Positions 17,474 to 26,257 of a DNA stretch of 42,375 nt are shown here, piece after piece (the first letter of the stretch is position 1; each line of letters starts with the position of its first letter). This DNA is from JAUIAI01 sp049680625 (GTDB lineage Bacteria; Pseudomonadota; Gammaproteobacteria; Burkholderiales; Burkholderiaceae_E). Both the position numbers and the translations under genes were made by a program. Location: assembly GCA_049680625.1 (NCBI GenBank), contig JBAUID010000194.1, positions 1-42,375 of the forward strand, read 5' to 3'. The notes under the pieces are model-generated. The model did not search any database, was not told the origin of the DNA, and saw only the letters and a list, made by a program, of their open reading frames with translations.

Positions 17474-18823
17474 GTGATAAAAGCCAAGTCGCGACCTAAT
17501 ATTGTTCTCGTATTCAGCGACAACCTGGGCTTTGGTGAATTAGGGGTGTACGGCGGGGGGATGTTGCGGGGGGCACCAACCCCGAGGCTCGATGCCTTAG
17601 CCGGCCAGGGCCTGCGTTTGTTAAATATGAATATGGAAAGCCAGTGCACTCCGTCGCGGGCTGCACTGATGACGGGCCGGTTCCCGCTGCGCTCCGGTGC
17701 ATGTCGAATCACCCAGCCCCATCAGCCCGGCGGCCTGGTTCGGTGGGAGCGAACCCTGGCAGAGCTGCTATCGGAGGTGGGTTATGCCACCGGGCATTTT
17801 GGTAAATGGCACCTCGGAAATCAGCCAGGTCGCTATCCGAATGATCGTGGTTTTGATGAGTGGTGGGGTATTGATGAAACCCACGACACCTCACTCTGGC
17901 TCGATTCACCTGGCTTTGATCCGTCACTTGCAGAGCCAACCTGGCTGATGCAGGGGCGCGCTGGGCAGGCAACTGAAAAAATTCACTATTACGGCCGGGC
18001 TGAACGCCAGGAGTTTGATGCGAACTGTTTCGAAAAGGCGAGGCGGTTCATCCGAGAGCACGCAGGTAAGCAGCCGTTCTTTTGTTATCTGCCTATTGCC
18101 TTTCCGCATTTTCCGATAATTCCGCATTCTGATTTTAAAGGAGCAACTGGCAACGGTGACTTTGCTGACGGACTGGTCGAACTGGATACACGTGTAGGCC
18201 ATCTGCTGGACGAACTCGACACTCTTGGCATTAGCGACGATACCTTGTTCATTTTTACCAGCGACAACGGGGTAGAAGAAACCCTGCCTACCCGGGGTTG
18301 GACTGGGCCATGGGGTGGTTCTTACTTTACAGCGATGGAAGGTTGTCTTCGGGTACCGTTTATTGCCCGTTGGCCTGGAAAAATCGAGGCAGGCTCTGTG
18401 AACAATGAAATTGTCCATAGTGTTGATCTGTTTTCGACCCTGGCGTCGATTGGGGGTGCCAGTTTGCCGAAAGATCGTCCCATTGACGGCATCAATATGG
18501 CAGGGTTCTTAACTGGTAAACAAGTGCAATCCGGGCGAGAAGGATTTCCGGTCTATGTGGGCGAAAACCTGCATGCCGTGAAATGGCGGAACTGGAAAAT
18601 GCATATGATCTGGCAGGAGTACATGTACGACCCGCCGCAGACTTTGCCAATCCCACGGTTATACAACTTGCTGGAAGACCCGCGAGAGCGGCACGATGTA
18701 TTTTTACCAGGTAACACCTGGGTCAAAGTTCCGGTATTAAAGCTGCTAGGGCGCTGGCAGGAGAGCCTGGCGAAGTACCCGCCAATTGCACCTGGTACCC
18801 CGGACCCTTATTCGCCAAAATAG
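17474..18823 (+). CDS. Sulfatase (formylglycine-dependent)
   Basis: A 449-residue sulfatase of the alkaline-phosphatase superfamily, hydrolysing a sulfate ester of a sugar, steroid or aryl compound. The signature CTPSRAALMTGR at residues 58-69 holds Cys58, converted in active enzymes to formylglycine, with Pro60 and Arg62. The N-terminal metal loop reads FSDNLGFGELGVYGGG, with Asn where many members have a second Asp. HFGKWHLGN and FTSDNGVEE supply further family motifs. No signal peptide is visible from the GTG start at 17474, which has GGAG about 10 nt upstream, so a cytoplasmic location is likely unless the start is wrong. It lies 45 bp after the exchanger-like gene and 31 bp before a dehydrogenase on the same strand. 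The substrate is unknown. Confidence 0.9.
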   Translation: MIKAKSRPNIVLVFSDNLGFGELGVYGGGMLRGAPTPRLDALAGQGLRLLNMNMESQCTPSRAALMTGRFPLRSGACRITQPHQPGGLVRWERTLAELLSEVGYATGHFGKWHLGNQPGRYPNDRGFDEWWGIDETHDTSLWLDSPGFDPSLAEPTWLMQGRAGQATEKIHYYGRAERQEFDANCFEKARRFIREHAGKQPFFCYLPIAFPHFPIIPHSDFKGATGNGDFADGLVELDTRVGHLLDELDTLGISDDTLFIFTSDNGVEETLPTRGWTGPWGGSYFTAMEGCLRVPFIARWPGKIEAGSVNNEIVHSVDLFSTLASIGGASLPKDRPIDGINMAGFLTGKQVQSGREGFPVYVGENLHAVKWRNWKMHMIWQEYMYDPPQTLPIPRLYNLLEDPRERHDVFLPGNTWVKVPVLKLLGRWQESLAKYPPIAPGTPDPYSPK

Positions 18824-18854
18824 CAAAGCATGAGCAACCGATGAAGAGTAGGCA

Positions 18855-19838
18855 ATGAGGGTATTGTTAACCCATACTTCGGCGGCGTTCGCAAACTATT
18901 TTGGTGAGTCTGCGCTGGCGTCTCTTGAACAAGTTGCCCAGGTCAAGTGTTATGACGGCGCTGAACCGATGGATACCACCACTCTGATTCAGCAGGCGAC
19001 TGACTGTGACATCATTTTGAGTGATCGCGCGACCCCTGGGGATACCAGGCTGTTTTCTGCATTACCGGGGCTGCGTGCATTCCTTCGCTGTGCTGTTGAT
19101 ATACGGAATGTCGACGTCGATGCGGCATCGGCGCAAGGTGTGTTGGTGACTCAGGCCAGCCCGGGGTTTGTGCCTGCGGTTAACGAGTGGATTTTGGGCG
19201 CAATGATCAGCCTGGCACGCGATTTTCCGTCGGCAAGTGCAACTTATCACGCCGGTGGTGTTCCGTCAGCCAGGGTTGGTGTGCAATTACACGGTGCCAC
19301 TCTCGGCATAGTGGGCCTGGGTAGTATTGGTTCAGCGCTGGCAACCCTGGGGAACCATCTGGGGATGACCGTTTTGGGCCACGACCCGTTTGCTGGTAAA
19401 AAGACAAATGTTGAGTTGTTGAATTTTGCCGACTTATTAGCGCGGTCTGACTTTGTCGTCTGCCTGGTCGTCGCTAATGACGAGACCGAAAATATGTTTA
19501 ATGCGGCTGCGTTTGCCTACATGAAACGTTCTGCATACTTTGTCAACGCGTCACGCGGAAATCTTGTTGATGAATCCGCATTGCTCGACGTCTTAAAATC
19601 TAATCGAATTGCCGGAGCAGCGATCGACGTTGGCCGCGCGCCTGATCAAATGCCATCCCTGGAGATTGCTCGTCAACCCCGGGTACTCGCTACCCCGCAT
19701 ATCGGTGGCCTGACTCGCCTGGCAATTGAACATCAGGCGTTCGAAACAGTTCGTCAGGTTGCGCAAATCGTAGCGGGTAAATCCCCGGCAGGCGCCGTCA
19801 ATGCCCAATTTGCAAAACGCCTGGGATTTAGCGGCTGA
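18855..19838 (+). CDS. D-2-hydroxyacid dehydrogenase family protein
   Basis: A 327-residue NAD(P)-dependent oxidoreductase that would interconvert a 2-keto acid and a D-2-hydroxyacid. The Rossmann motif is GLGSIG (residues 154-159). The catalytic Arg lies in VNASRGNLVDE (Arg234) and the catalytic His in ATPHIGGLT (His282). The segment that usually carries the catalytic Glu (DVFxxEP) reads DVGRAPDQMP, so this Glu is absent or replaced by Asp265, an unusual change. The ATG at 18855 is preceded by a modest AGG. It follows the sulfatase closely and probably shares its transcript. A divergent substrate or weakened activity is possible. Confidence 0.87.
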   Translation: MRVLLTHTSAAFANYFGESALASLEQVAQVKCYDGAEPMDTTTLIQQATDCDIILSDRATPGDTRLFSALPGLRAFLRCAVDIRNVDVDAASAQGVLVTQASPGFVPAVNEWILGAMISLARDFPSASATYHAGGVPSARVGVQLHGATLGIVGLGSIGSALATLGNHLGMTVLGHDPFAGKKTNVELLNFADLLARSDFVVCLVVANDETENMFNAAAFAYMKRSAYFVNASRGNLVDESALLDVLKSNRIAGAAIDVGRAPDQMPSLEIARQPRVLATPHIGGLTRLAIEHQAFETVRQVAQIVAGKSPAGAVNAQFAKRLGFSG

Positions 19839-19878
19839 TTGGCGGTTAGCGGCAGAGTCGGTCGCGCAATCAGCCGCT
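19830..19878. terminator. 12-bp inverted repeat between convergent genes
   Basis: AGCGGCTGATTG (19830-19841) and CAATCAGCCGCT (19867-19878) are perfect inverted copies overlapping the dehydrogenase stop and ending next to the glycosyltransferase stop. The symmetry would serve both strands, but no T-run follows on either side, so terminator function is only probable. Confidence 0.4.
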
Positions 19879-19879
19879 T

Positions 19880-20557
19880 TCACTGTTTCCATTTATCAAG
19901 GTAGTCGCCATACCCCCGCCACCAGCTCTCTGTGCCAAAGGCCCCGCCACTTTGATGGGTAACGCTGATCGGCCAGGTTCCTAGTCGCAATCCGGCGGCG
20001 CTTGCGGTTCGGCAAAAATCGAGATCGTAGAAATGAAACATGAATCGCGGATCAAAACGGCAGCCGGTTTTGCTTAGGGTATTTGCTCGGGTCGCCAATA
20101 AAATGCCATCTAGCAGTTCGCATCGCTCAGGAGCGAGTCCGTAAATCGTCGGCTTGCCGAATGCGGATTTCCCGTGTGCTACTGCGCCACTCAGGTTGCT
20201 TCGTTCGTCCCAATTGAATTGCTGGTCGACAAATGCCCACCCCGGTTGCTTTTCCACCCGGCGACGGTTGCCGGCAATACCAATGACATCAAAGTAATCC
20301 AGACCGCGCTGGATACGATCACCAAAGTACAAGTCGTCCAGCCATACATCGTCATGCATAAACACGATGATGTCACCGTCTGTCTGACTGTTTAAAGCCT
20401 GGTTGTAGATTGCCGGTAAACCAAGCGTGTTCTCATAGGCTATCCAGGGCACCAGGCGTGTATCTTCGGATAAGCGGCGTAAAGAAAGACCAAGTGCGCC
20501 AGTGTTCCAGAAGCTGTCTCTGTCGGAACGGGTTGCACTGACAACGTGAATTTTCAC
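19880..20557 (-). CDS. Family-2-like glycosyltransferase
   Basis: A 225-residue GT-A glycosyltransferase-like protein. It begins MKIHVVSATRSDRDSFWNTG, carries NTLGLPAIYNQAL and the metal/nucleotide motif IIVFMHDDVWLDDL, and later HFYDLDFCRTASAAGLRLG, as in short family-2-like enzymes (Glyco_tranf_2_5 style). There is no membrane segment, so it would act in the cytosol on a sugar nucleotide. The start is GTG at 20557, 14 nt after the methyltransferase stop, with a G-rich but imperfect ribosome site. It is the last gene of the exporter operon. I infer that it extends or adds sugars on the exported protein; an envelope-glycan role is the alternative. Confidence 0.85.
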   Translation of the reverse strand: MKIHVVSATRSDRDSFWNTGALGLSLRRLSEDTRLVPWIAYENTLGLPAIYNQALNSQTDGDIIVFMHDDVWLDDLYFGDRIQRGLDYFDVIGIAGNRRRVEKQPGWAFVDQQFNWDERSNLSGAVAHGKSAFGKPTIYGLAPERCELLDGILLATRANTLSKTGCRFDPRFMFHFYDLDFCRTASAAGLRLGTWPISVTHQSGGAFGTESWWRGYGDYLDKWKQ

Positions 20558-20571
20558 TGCACCAACCCCAA

Positions 20572-21249
20572 CTAGTGTGCCGACCGGGGAGTTAGACGAA
20601 ATACGTATTGAAACGGTCTGGCATCGCGGGCCGCCTGATCAGGATCCATGCCCAGTAGTTTGGCATGGCTGGCGATGGCTTGCAGCATCGGGTCTTGTTG
20701 TGCGCTCTCCAGAATACGGGTAAGCGCTTCGTCAACCGCCCAGCCGGTTTCTTCAAACATTTCCATAAGCGTGAGCCGGGTAAACCAGCGCAAATGGGTG
20801 CGATCCATCAAGCCACTGTCTTCATAGCGGAAGTTTCCAGACAATAAGCGCCACTGAACGCTCCAATGCTGTGCGTTTGGAATACAGACAACAAGGCATC
20901 CTTCAGGGTCAATCGCGGCTCGCACCCGGCGCAACACCTGCCATGGGTCTTTTAAGTGTTCAAGGCAGTCTCCGAAGACCCAGCAGTCACTTGGAAACAA
21001 ACTGTCGAATATGGAATCACTCATCGTTTCAATATTGGCAGCGAGGGTTCGATGACATCGTTTTGCTGCCTCCCGGGCGTAGTTTGGATCAATATCGATG
21101 CCGGTAACCCGGACCCCCGGTCGGGCGTTCGTCAGTGCCATTCCCAGGGCGCCGTGCATGCAGCCGATGTCAACAACGTGCTCGCAGTCGGTGGGAATCA
21201 TTGCGACGAGGTGCTCGTTCGGTACAGAGTGGGCCGGGGTTTGGTCCAT
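20572..21249 (-). CDS. Class I SAM-dependent methyltransferase
   Basis: A 225-residue methyltransferase. The SAM site is VVDIGCMHGALGMAL near the N-terminus, followed by VTGIDIDP (acidic end of beta2) and WVFGDCLEHLKDPWQVLRRV, typical of the Methyltransf_23/11 group often found in glycan clusters. The open frame extends upstream to 21405, but the ATG at 21249 has AGGAG at the right distance and removes a segment overlapping the tolC-like gene, so it is chosen. It starts 28 nt after the TolC-family stop and ends 14 nt before the glycosyltransferase. The context suggests methylation of a sugar or of the protein carried by the exporter; the acceptor is not visible. Confidence 0.85.
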   Translation of the reverse strand: MDQTPAHSVPNEHLVAMIPTDCEHVVDIGCMHGALGMALTNARPGVRVTGIDIDPNYAREAAKRCHRTLAANIETMSDSIFDSLFPSDCWVFGDCLEHLKDPWQVLRRVRAAIDPEGCLVVCIPNAQHWSVQWRLLSGNFRYEDSGLMDRTHLRWFTRLTLMEMFEETGWAVDEALTRILESAQQDPMLQAIASHAKLLGMDPDQAARDARPFQYVFRLTPRSAH

Positions 21250-21277
21250 GCCAATCTCCTGTCTTATTGCCGGGGGG

Positions 21278-22624
21278 TTATTGGGTTGGCTCAAGCCAAT
21301 GATTGACGCCCATGCCAAGTGAGCGCAAGAGGGCGTTAGCCTGTAAGCGGTCATGCAAAGCATCGACGTAAGCGATTCGCAGGCCGTAGTGGTCGCGTTC
21401 TGCACTCATGACATCAAACAAGGTGCGGCGACCGAGGGATTTCCACTGTAATCGAGTGGCACGTCTGAGTTTGTCGCTGTTGCTCAGGATTTCGTCAATA
21501 TCTTTTAAGCGTTGTTCATTTGCTTTTGCCTGATCATAGACTTCGGTAACCCGGGCGCGCCGTGCGTCCTGACTGTCAAGGTGCCGCAGTTTGGCGGCAT
21601 TAGCGCGGGTGACGGCTGCGTCGACCGTATGACGACTTCCCGGGCTGAACAATGGGACGGCGACGTTGATACCCGCTGCCCAGTCTCGGTTCCGGTCTGC
21701 TCCGGATGAAATGCCGTGGCGGACTGACCAGTTTATTCGCGGGCGGCGTTCGGCACGCACGGTTGTAACGTAAGCGGCTGACGCGTTGCTCTGTGCTTGC
21801 AGAGCCATCAAGTCACTGGCATTTTCGGTGTCTCGCAGTACCTCGGGTAGTGGCGGTGTTTCCAGTAATACGGCTGTCATGCCTTCAAGGCGTGGTAGTT
21901 CATCCCCCACAAATCTGCGCAGACGTTGCTCAACCTGGGTTTTACTGGTTTTACTGGCCTGAAACGCAAGACGTGCTTCTTGCAGTGTTTTCCTGGCCTG
22001 TACGAGTTCGCTTCGACGTCCCGAATCAGTGGCGACAATTTTTTTGAGTGCATCTTGAAGACAGTGCAAACGCTTCTCGTGCTGTCCGTAAACCTGGCCT
22101 TGTTTGTAGAAGCGACTGCGTTCTAAGATCAGTGACACGGTTTGCAGCGCTATTTCTTCGCGCAAGCTGATTTGGCGGTGTTGGGCAACTTGTGCGAGAT
22201 TTTTTCGCCAGTTGGTCAGACCATTGCTGAGGCCGCCGTCGTAAAGCGGGCCTTGAACCAGTAGTCCACCGCGTCGTACAACCCCATCGTACCGGGTTGC
22301 ATTTTCCGCTTCACTTTTGCCGCGCTCTAGCCCAAGAGACAAACTGACGTTCGGTAATCTACTTGCCCTTGCCTGGTCGATTTCGATGGTTGCGGCTTCC
22401 GTCAGCAGGGCGGCCTCACCAACTGCATGACTTCGTACCAGGGCTTGATCAACGGTTTGTCGGAGGGTGAGCAGGGCGCGCTGCCTTGCCTGCGCAGAAG
22501 CACTCTGGACAACGGGTTTAATTCGGGTGTCTTTCTCATTACAGGTGGCGCCAGCCTGGTCTGGCCAGGCTAAGGGGGTCACGGTAATAACTATGCAGAC
22601 AAGCGAGCGAAATAGCGAAATCAT
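21278..22624 (-). CDS. TolC-family outer-membrane channel protein
   Basis: A 448-residue outer-membrane efflux protein. A signal peptide (MISLFRSLVCIVITVTPLAW) precedes a mature region made of two long alpha-helical repeats. The first has TVDQALVRSHAVGEAALLT and the second EVYDQAKANEQRLKDIDEIL, typical of TolC halves. The tail SLGRRTLFDVMSAERDHYG matches the family pattern. It would form the trimeric duct of the type I secretion complex with the HlyD-like and ABC proteins encoded immediately upstream. A 111-bp gap with a small hairpin separates it from the adaptor gene, so it may be expressed at a different level. Confidence 0.88.
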   Translation of the reverse strand: MISLFRSLVCIVITVTPLAWPDQAGATCNEKDTRIKPVVQSASAQARQRALLTLRQTVDQALVRSHAVGEAALLTEAATIEIDQARASRLPNVSLSLGLERGKSEAENATRYDGVVRRGGLLVQGPLYDGGLSNGLTNWRKNLAQVAQHRQISLREEIALQTVSLILERSRFYKQGQVYGQHEKRLHCLQDALKKIVATDSGRRSELVQARKTLQEARLAFQASKTSKTQVEQRLRRFVGDELPRLEGMTAVLLETPPLPEVLRDTENASDLMALQAQSNASAAYVTTVRAERRPRINWSVRHGISSGADRNRDWAAGINVAVPLFSPGSRHTVDAAVTRANAAKLRHLDSQDARRARVTEVYDQAKANEQRLKDIDEILSNSDKLRRATRLQWKSLGRRTLFDVMSAERDHYGLRIAYVDALHDRLQANALLRSLGMGVNHWLEPTQ

Positions 22625-22735
22625 GCGTTGATCGATCTATTCAAAGCGAGTGGTCAGTTTGCAGTAAACCGCGACTTGCGGTTAGTCAATCTGATGAATA
22701 CGCGCTCAATCACAAAGCTTATATGTCGACTGGCG

Positions 22736-23950
22736 TTATTGTTCCCGGAATGCTTCGCGGGACTTCAACACGGGGCGGAGCAGAAAACTGAGTACTGACC
22801 GGTCGCCGGTGCTGATTTCAACAGATCCGGTCATCCCGGGTCGTACTGGTAACGGCGTAGGGCCAGCCATCAATGTGTTGGCTTGTACGTGGATGCGGGC
22901 AATGTAGTAGGTGTTTGCATTACCTTGTCGTTCGTTCTCTCCGAGAGCATCTGGGCTGATATATTCAACCCGGCCTTTTAATCCGCCGTAGACTGGAAAT
23001 TCGTATGCAGTCAATTTGATTGTCGCTTCCTGTCCCTCGCGCACAAATCCGATGTCGCCTGGTTTGATACGTGCTTCTACAATTATCTGATCGCCAATTG
23101 GAACAATTTCCATAATGGGTGTGCCTGGTGGAACGACCCCACCCACAGTGGCAACTCTGATCTTCTTTACCAGACCACGGATTGGAGACCGCAGCTGGGT
23201 CCGGCGCAGCGCATCATTGCGCATGACCATCTGGCCATCGAGTTGCGCGATGTCACGGCGTACCTTGTTTAACTGCTCGCTTGCCTGCTGGCGATATTGA
23301 TTAATTCGTTCCTGCTGCTGGCGTTGAAGGTCACTGGCCTGGCGTTCCAGGCGTATTAGTTCGACCGAAGACATTAACCCCTGTGCTGCCAGTTTCCTGC
23401 CAACTTTTATCTCAGATTCCAGGGACGACAAGCTGCGATCTATTGCCGCGGTGGCATCCAGAAGAAGGCGGCGACGCGCCTGGTACTGACGAATTTCATC
23501 GCGCACAATGTCGGGGGATTGTTCAAACTCCGGTCCAAACTGTGGTTTCAAATTATTGATTTCAGCTTCAAGCCGTACCTGAATTGCGCGCAGGGCCAGA
23601 AACTGACTTTGACCTTCTTCCTGCATTGCAGCCATTCGGGTCGGGTCCAATTGCGCAACCATTTGCCCGGCGCTGACCAGCATGCCCTCGTGGACAGCGA
23701 GTTCGTGAAGAATGCCACCTTCCAGGCTGGCTATCACTTGTTCATGTCCGTCAGGTACCACTCGACCCTGGGCTTTACTGACAATATCAACCCGGGCCAG
23801 TGACGACCAGGCGATCACAACGACCACAAAACCAATCATCAGATACAGCGCCCAGTTGACAAAAGGCATGTCGTCGACCAAGTGTGCGGCGCGAACAGAG
23901 TCCATGAACTCCCGGTCGGTCTTTCGGGTTGGGCGTGAGGGGACCGTCAT
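22736..23950 (-). CDS. HlyD-family type I secretion adaptor
   Basis: A 404-residue membrane-fusion protein linking the inner-membrane ABC exporter to the TolC channel. A short cytoplasmic N-terminus precedes one membrane segment (WALYLMIGFVVVVIAW, residues about 34-50). Next come a lipoyl half-motif (GRVVPDGHEQVIASLEGGIL), a long coiled coil (residues about 110-260), a second lipoyl half (RTQLRSPIRGLVKKIRVATV) and a beta-barrel with PIMEIVPIGD. The C-terminal GMTGSVEISTGDRSVLSFL matches the HlyD type. It starts 4 nt after the ABC gene ends. Assignment is firm. Confidence 0.93.
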   Translation of the reverse strand: MTVPSRPTRKTDREFMDSVRAAHLVDDMPFVNWALYLMIGFVVVVIAWSSLARVDIVSKAQGRVVPDGHEQVIASLEGGILHELAVHEGMLVSAGQMVAQLDPTRMAAMQEEGQSQFLALRAIQVRLEAEINNLKPQFGPEFEQSPDIVRDEIRQYQARRRLLLDATAAIDRSLSSLESEIKVGRKLAAQGLMSSVELIRLERQASDLQRQQQERINQYRQQASEQLNKVRRDIAQLDGQMVMRNDALRRTQLRSPIRGLVKKIRVATVGGVVPPGTPIMEIVPIGDQIIVEARIKPGDIGFVREGQEATIKLTAYEFPVYGGLKGRVEYISPDALGENERQGNANTYYIARIHVQANTLMAGPTPLPVRPGMTGSVEISTGDRSVLSFLLRPVLKSREAFREQ

Positions 23951-23953
23951 CGT

Positions 23954-26257
23954 TTAGCCGATGCTCATCGCATCATTTGGTGACTCGTGCTCCGACTCCG
24001 GCTTCGATGGTGACTTCGATGCCGACTCAGATTCAGTCTCAGATTCAGTCTCAGAACCAGGCTCAGAACCAGGCTCAGAACCAGGCTCAGAACCAGGCTC
24101 CGATTCAGCCCCCGAGCGGGTTGATTGTGCAGGGCCGGTTTGCCGGGTGAGTTGTTGCATTACCGTGGCGCGGGGACCGTCCATTAGAATCTGTCCGCGC
24201 TGCATGACAACAACACGATGGGCGAGTGCAAGCACAGCCGGGCGATGGGTGACCATGACTACCAGGCATTCACGGCTTACTTTCTCAATCCGCTGCACAA
24301 ACTCCAGCTCTGATTGTGCGTCGAGTGAACTGGTCGGCTCGTCCAGGAGCAGAATTTGAGGTCGGGTCACCAGGCATCTGGCCAGGGCAACTAATTGACG
24401 CTGACCACCGGACAGTAAACTACCCATTTCTCCAACCGGCATTTCCCATCCAAGCGGGTGGGATGCGACCCATTCGTCCAGACCGGTCAAAGCGGCAACT
24501 TCAGCAAGGCTGGCGGCGTCCGGTCCCTGGCGGCCCATAAGAATGTTTTCGCGCAGACTGCCCTGAAACAGTCGTGGCTCTTGAGACACAAAGCCAATCC
24601 GCTGACGAAGATCAGCAGGGTCCATCTGGCGAACGTCCATGCCGTTGAGTTCGACCGCGCCGCCAACAGGCTGATATAGGCCGGCCAGTAGCCTCAGCAA
24701 AGTCGATTTTCCGCTCCCGATCCGACCCAGGACAACAACGCGCTCTCCAGGCAAAAACTGCAGACTGACTTTTGTCAGAATGCCTGGTCTGTTTGTTCCA
24801 CTGGCGCTGGGATAAGCAAAATCTACGTTTCTCAGACTCAGTAGCTCAATCGATTCGGGCACCGGTACATAAGACCGCCCGCGGTCACGCTCCTGGGGCG
24901 CAGACATCAGGGTGTCTAGTGCCCGAAGCGCACTACGGGCACCCTGGTAACGGGTTGCCAGGGACACTACAGAGCTTAGTGGGGCAATGGCACGGGCGCC
25001 GAACATGACACAGGCAATCATGGCGCCCGGAGATAGGTCTCCGGAATCAATCAGATAAACACCCCACACCAGGATCATCAGGGTAATGAGTTGTTGCGAA
25101 ACGGCGGTGATATTGCTGGTCAGGCTTGAGAGCCGGCGTGTTTTTACCGCTGCTGTAGTGGCAGCTGCAATAGATTGTTCAAATCGGTGGGCAAACTGTC
25201 CCTGGGCACCGCATGTTTTGACATCTTCAAGGCCTTCAAGTGCTTCGACCATTAACCCGTGGAGATCCGCTTGCTGGGCCAGGTTTTCGCTCATATTTCG
25301 ACGTAGAGATCGTTGCGCAAACAAAGCGGAAGCGGCCAGGGTTGGAATTGCTGCTACCAGTATCCAGCCGACACTGCCGCCAATGGCGAATGTCATGGCA
25401 ACAAACAAGACGATGAACGGTAAGTCGGTAAAAGTGGCGATAGTCGCCGATGCAAAGAAATCCCGGACGGTTTCTATTTGAGCGAGGTGGTGGGTATGTG
25501 CACCTGCTGAAACCGGCCGATTCTCCATGCGTAAACCGAGTGTGTGCCGGAACAAGGTGCTACTGATAATCATGTCGCATTGTTTTCCCGCGGTGTCGAT
25601 CAGATGGCTTCGAAGTTGACGTGCCGCAAGATCAAAGCCAACCGCAACGAGGCCTCCGGCTGCCAGGGCCCACAGTGTTGTAAACGCCTGATGAGGAATG
25701 ACCTTATCGAAGATAATCGCCATGATCAGCCCTGAAACCAGCATGAGCGAATTGCTGAGCAATGCGGCCAGCATGACAGACCGGTAATACGGACGGAATC
25801 GACGTATTGTTCCCCACAACCAATGGGCTTGCGGGTCAGTCTGCCATCCGGCCAGGTCGTTTGAGCGTGGGCTACTCATTTTTGGCGTGGCGGCTATAAC
25901 GTGACCGCTATAGGACAGATTTAAACTTTCATCATTGATGCGTTGCATGCCGGGTTCTTCGCCTGGCAGGCAGACAGTACAAGTGTTGCCGGCCTCGTCT
26001 GATTCGCGTTTGACGAGAATACAGGCGCTGCCATCGTCCATTAACAAAATAACGGGCAGAGTCAGCGGGTGAATTGCGTCAAGGTCTCGTTGCAATACTG
26101 CTGCGTCGAATCCGGCTTCGCGCAAAACCCGAACTGCGTGATCGGCTCCGAGAACCGGGGGCAGGCCTATCTCCGAAAACAACGAAACTACGCTGCGGTT
26201 CTGGCCGTGGTGATTGGTAATCCAGGTGAGTGCGCTGGCAAGTGTGCAAGAACTCAC
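23954..26257 (-). CDS. Type I secretion ABC exporter with degenerate C39 domain and Ser/Glu/Pro/Gly tail
   Basis: A 767-residue half-transporter with N-terminal C39-like domain, six-helix membrane domain (residues about 150-430) and nucleotide-binding domain. ATP motifs are GRIGSGKST (Walker A), LLSGGQRQ (signature), ILLLDEPTSSLD (Walker B) and VTHRP (H-loop). The C39-like domain keeps a Cys in SSCTLASALTWITNHHG, but where active peptidases have the catalytic His it reads MDDGSACILV, so proteolysis is unlikely and a substrate-docking role as in HlyB is expected. The last 55 or so residues after the ATPase are a low-complexity tail (SEPG repeats, then SETE). The GTG start at 26257 overlaps the glycosyltransferase stop by four bases (GTGA), showing coupling; a GTG at 26299 is an alternative. 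Confidence 0.92.
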   Translation of the reverse strand: MSSCTLASALTWITNHHGQNRSVVSLFSEIGLPPVLGADHAVRVLREAGFDAAVLQRDLDAIHPLTLPVILLMDDGSACILVKRESDEAGNTCTVCLPGEEPGMQRINDESLNLSYSGHVIAATPKMSSPRSNDLAGWQTDPQAHWLWGTIRRFRPYYRSVMLAALLSNSLMLVSGLIMAIIFDKVIPHQAFTTLWALAAGGLVAVGFDLAARQLRSHLIDTAGKQCDMIISSTLFRHTLGLRMENRPVSAGAHTHHLAQIETVRDFFASATIATFTDLPFIVLFVAMTFAIGGSVGWILVAAIPTLAASALFAQRSLRRNMSENLAQQADLHGLMVEALEGLEDVKTCGAQGQFAHRFEQSIAAATTAAVKTRRLSSLTSNITAVSQQLITLMILVWGVYLIDSGDLSPGAMIACVMFGARAIAPLSSVVSLATRYQGARSALRALDTLMSAPQERDRGRSYVPVPESIELLSLRNVDFAYPSASGTNRPGILTKVSLQFLPGERVVVLGRIGSGKSTLLRLLAGLYQPVGGAVELNGMDVRQMDPADLRQRIGFVSQEPRLFQGSLRENILMGRQGPDAASLAEVAALTGLDEWVASHPLGWEMPVGEMGSLLSGGQRQLVALARCLVTRPQILLLDEPTSSLDAQSELEFVQRIEKVSRECLVVMVTHRPAVLALAHRVVVMQRGQILMDGPRATVMQQLTRQTGPAQSTRSGAESEPGSEPGSEPGSEPGSETESETESESASKSPSKPESEHESPNDAMSIG
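24031..24098. repeat. Tandem 12-bp repeats in the exporter tail
   Basis: TCAGAACCAGGC occurs four times at 24051-24098, preceded by two copies of ATTCAGTCTCAG at 24031-24054. On the minus strand they encode repeated Ser-Glu-Pro-Gly and Ser-Glu-Thr-Glu. Units of 12 bp keep the frame, so copy changes would alter only the tail length. Confidence 0.85.

Noticed and set aside
22667..22683. AACCGC/GCGGTT hairpin between the HlyD and TolC genes as a terminator
   Set aside because: No T-run follows on the minus strand, and the gene order favours one transcript. It may only affect stability.
24031..24098. Phase-variable switch of the exporter by repeat slippage
   Set aside because: The unit is 12 bp, so slippage keeps the frame and cannot turn the gene off; only tail length would change.
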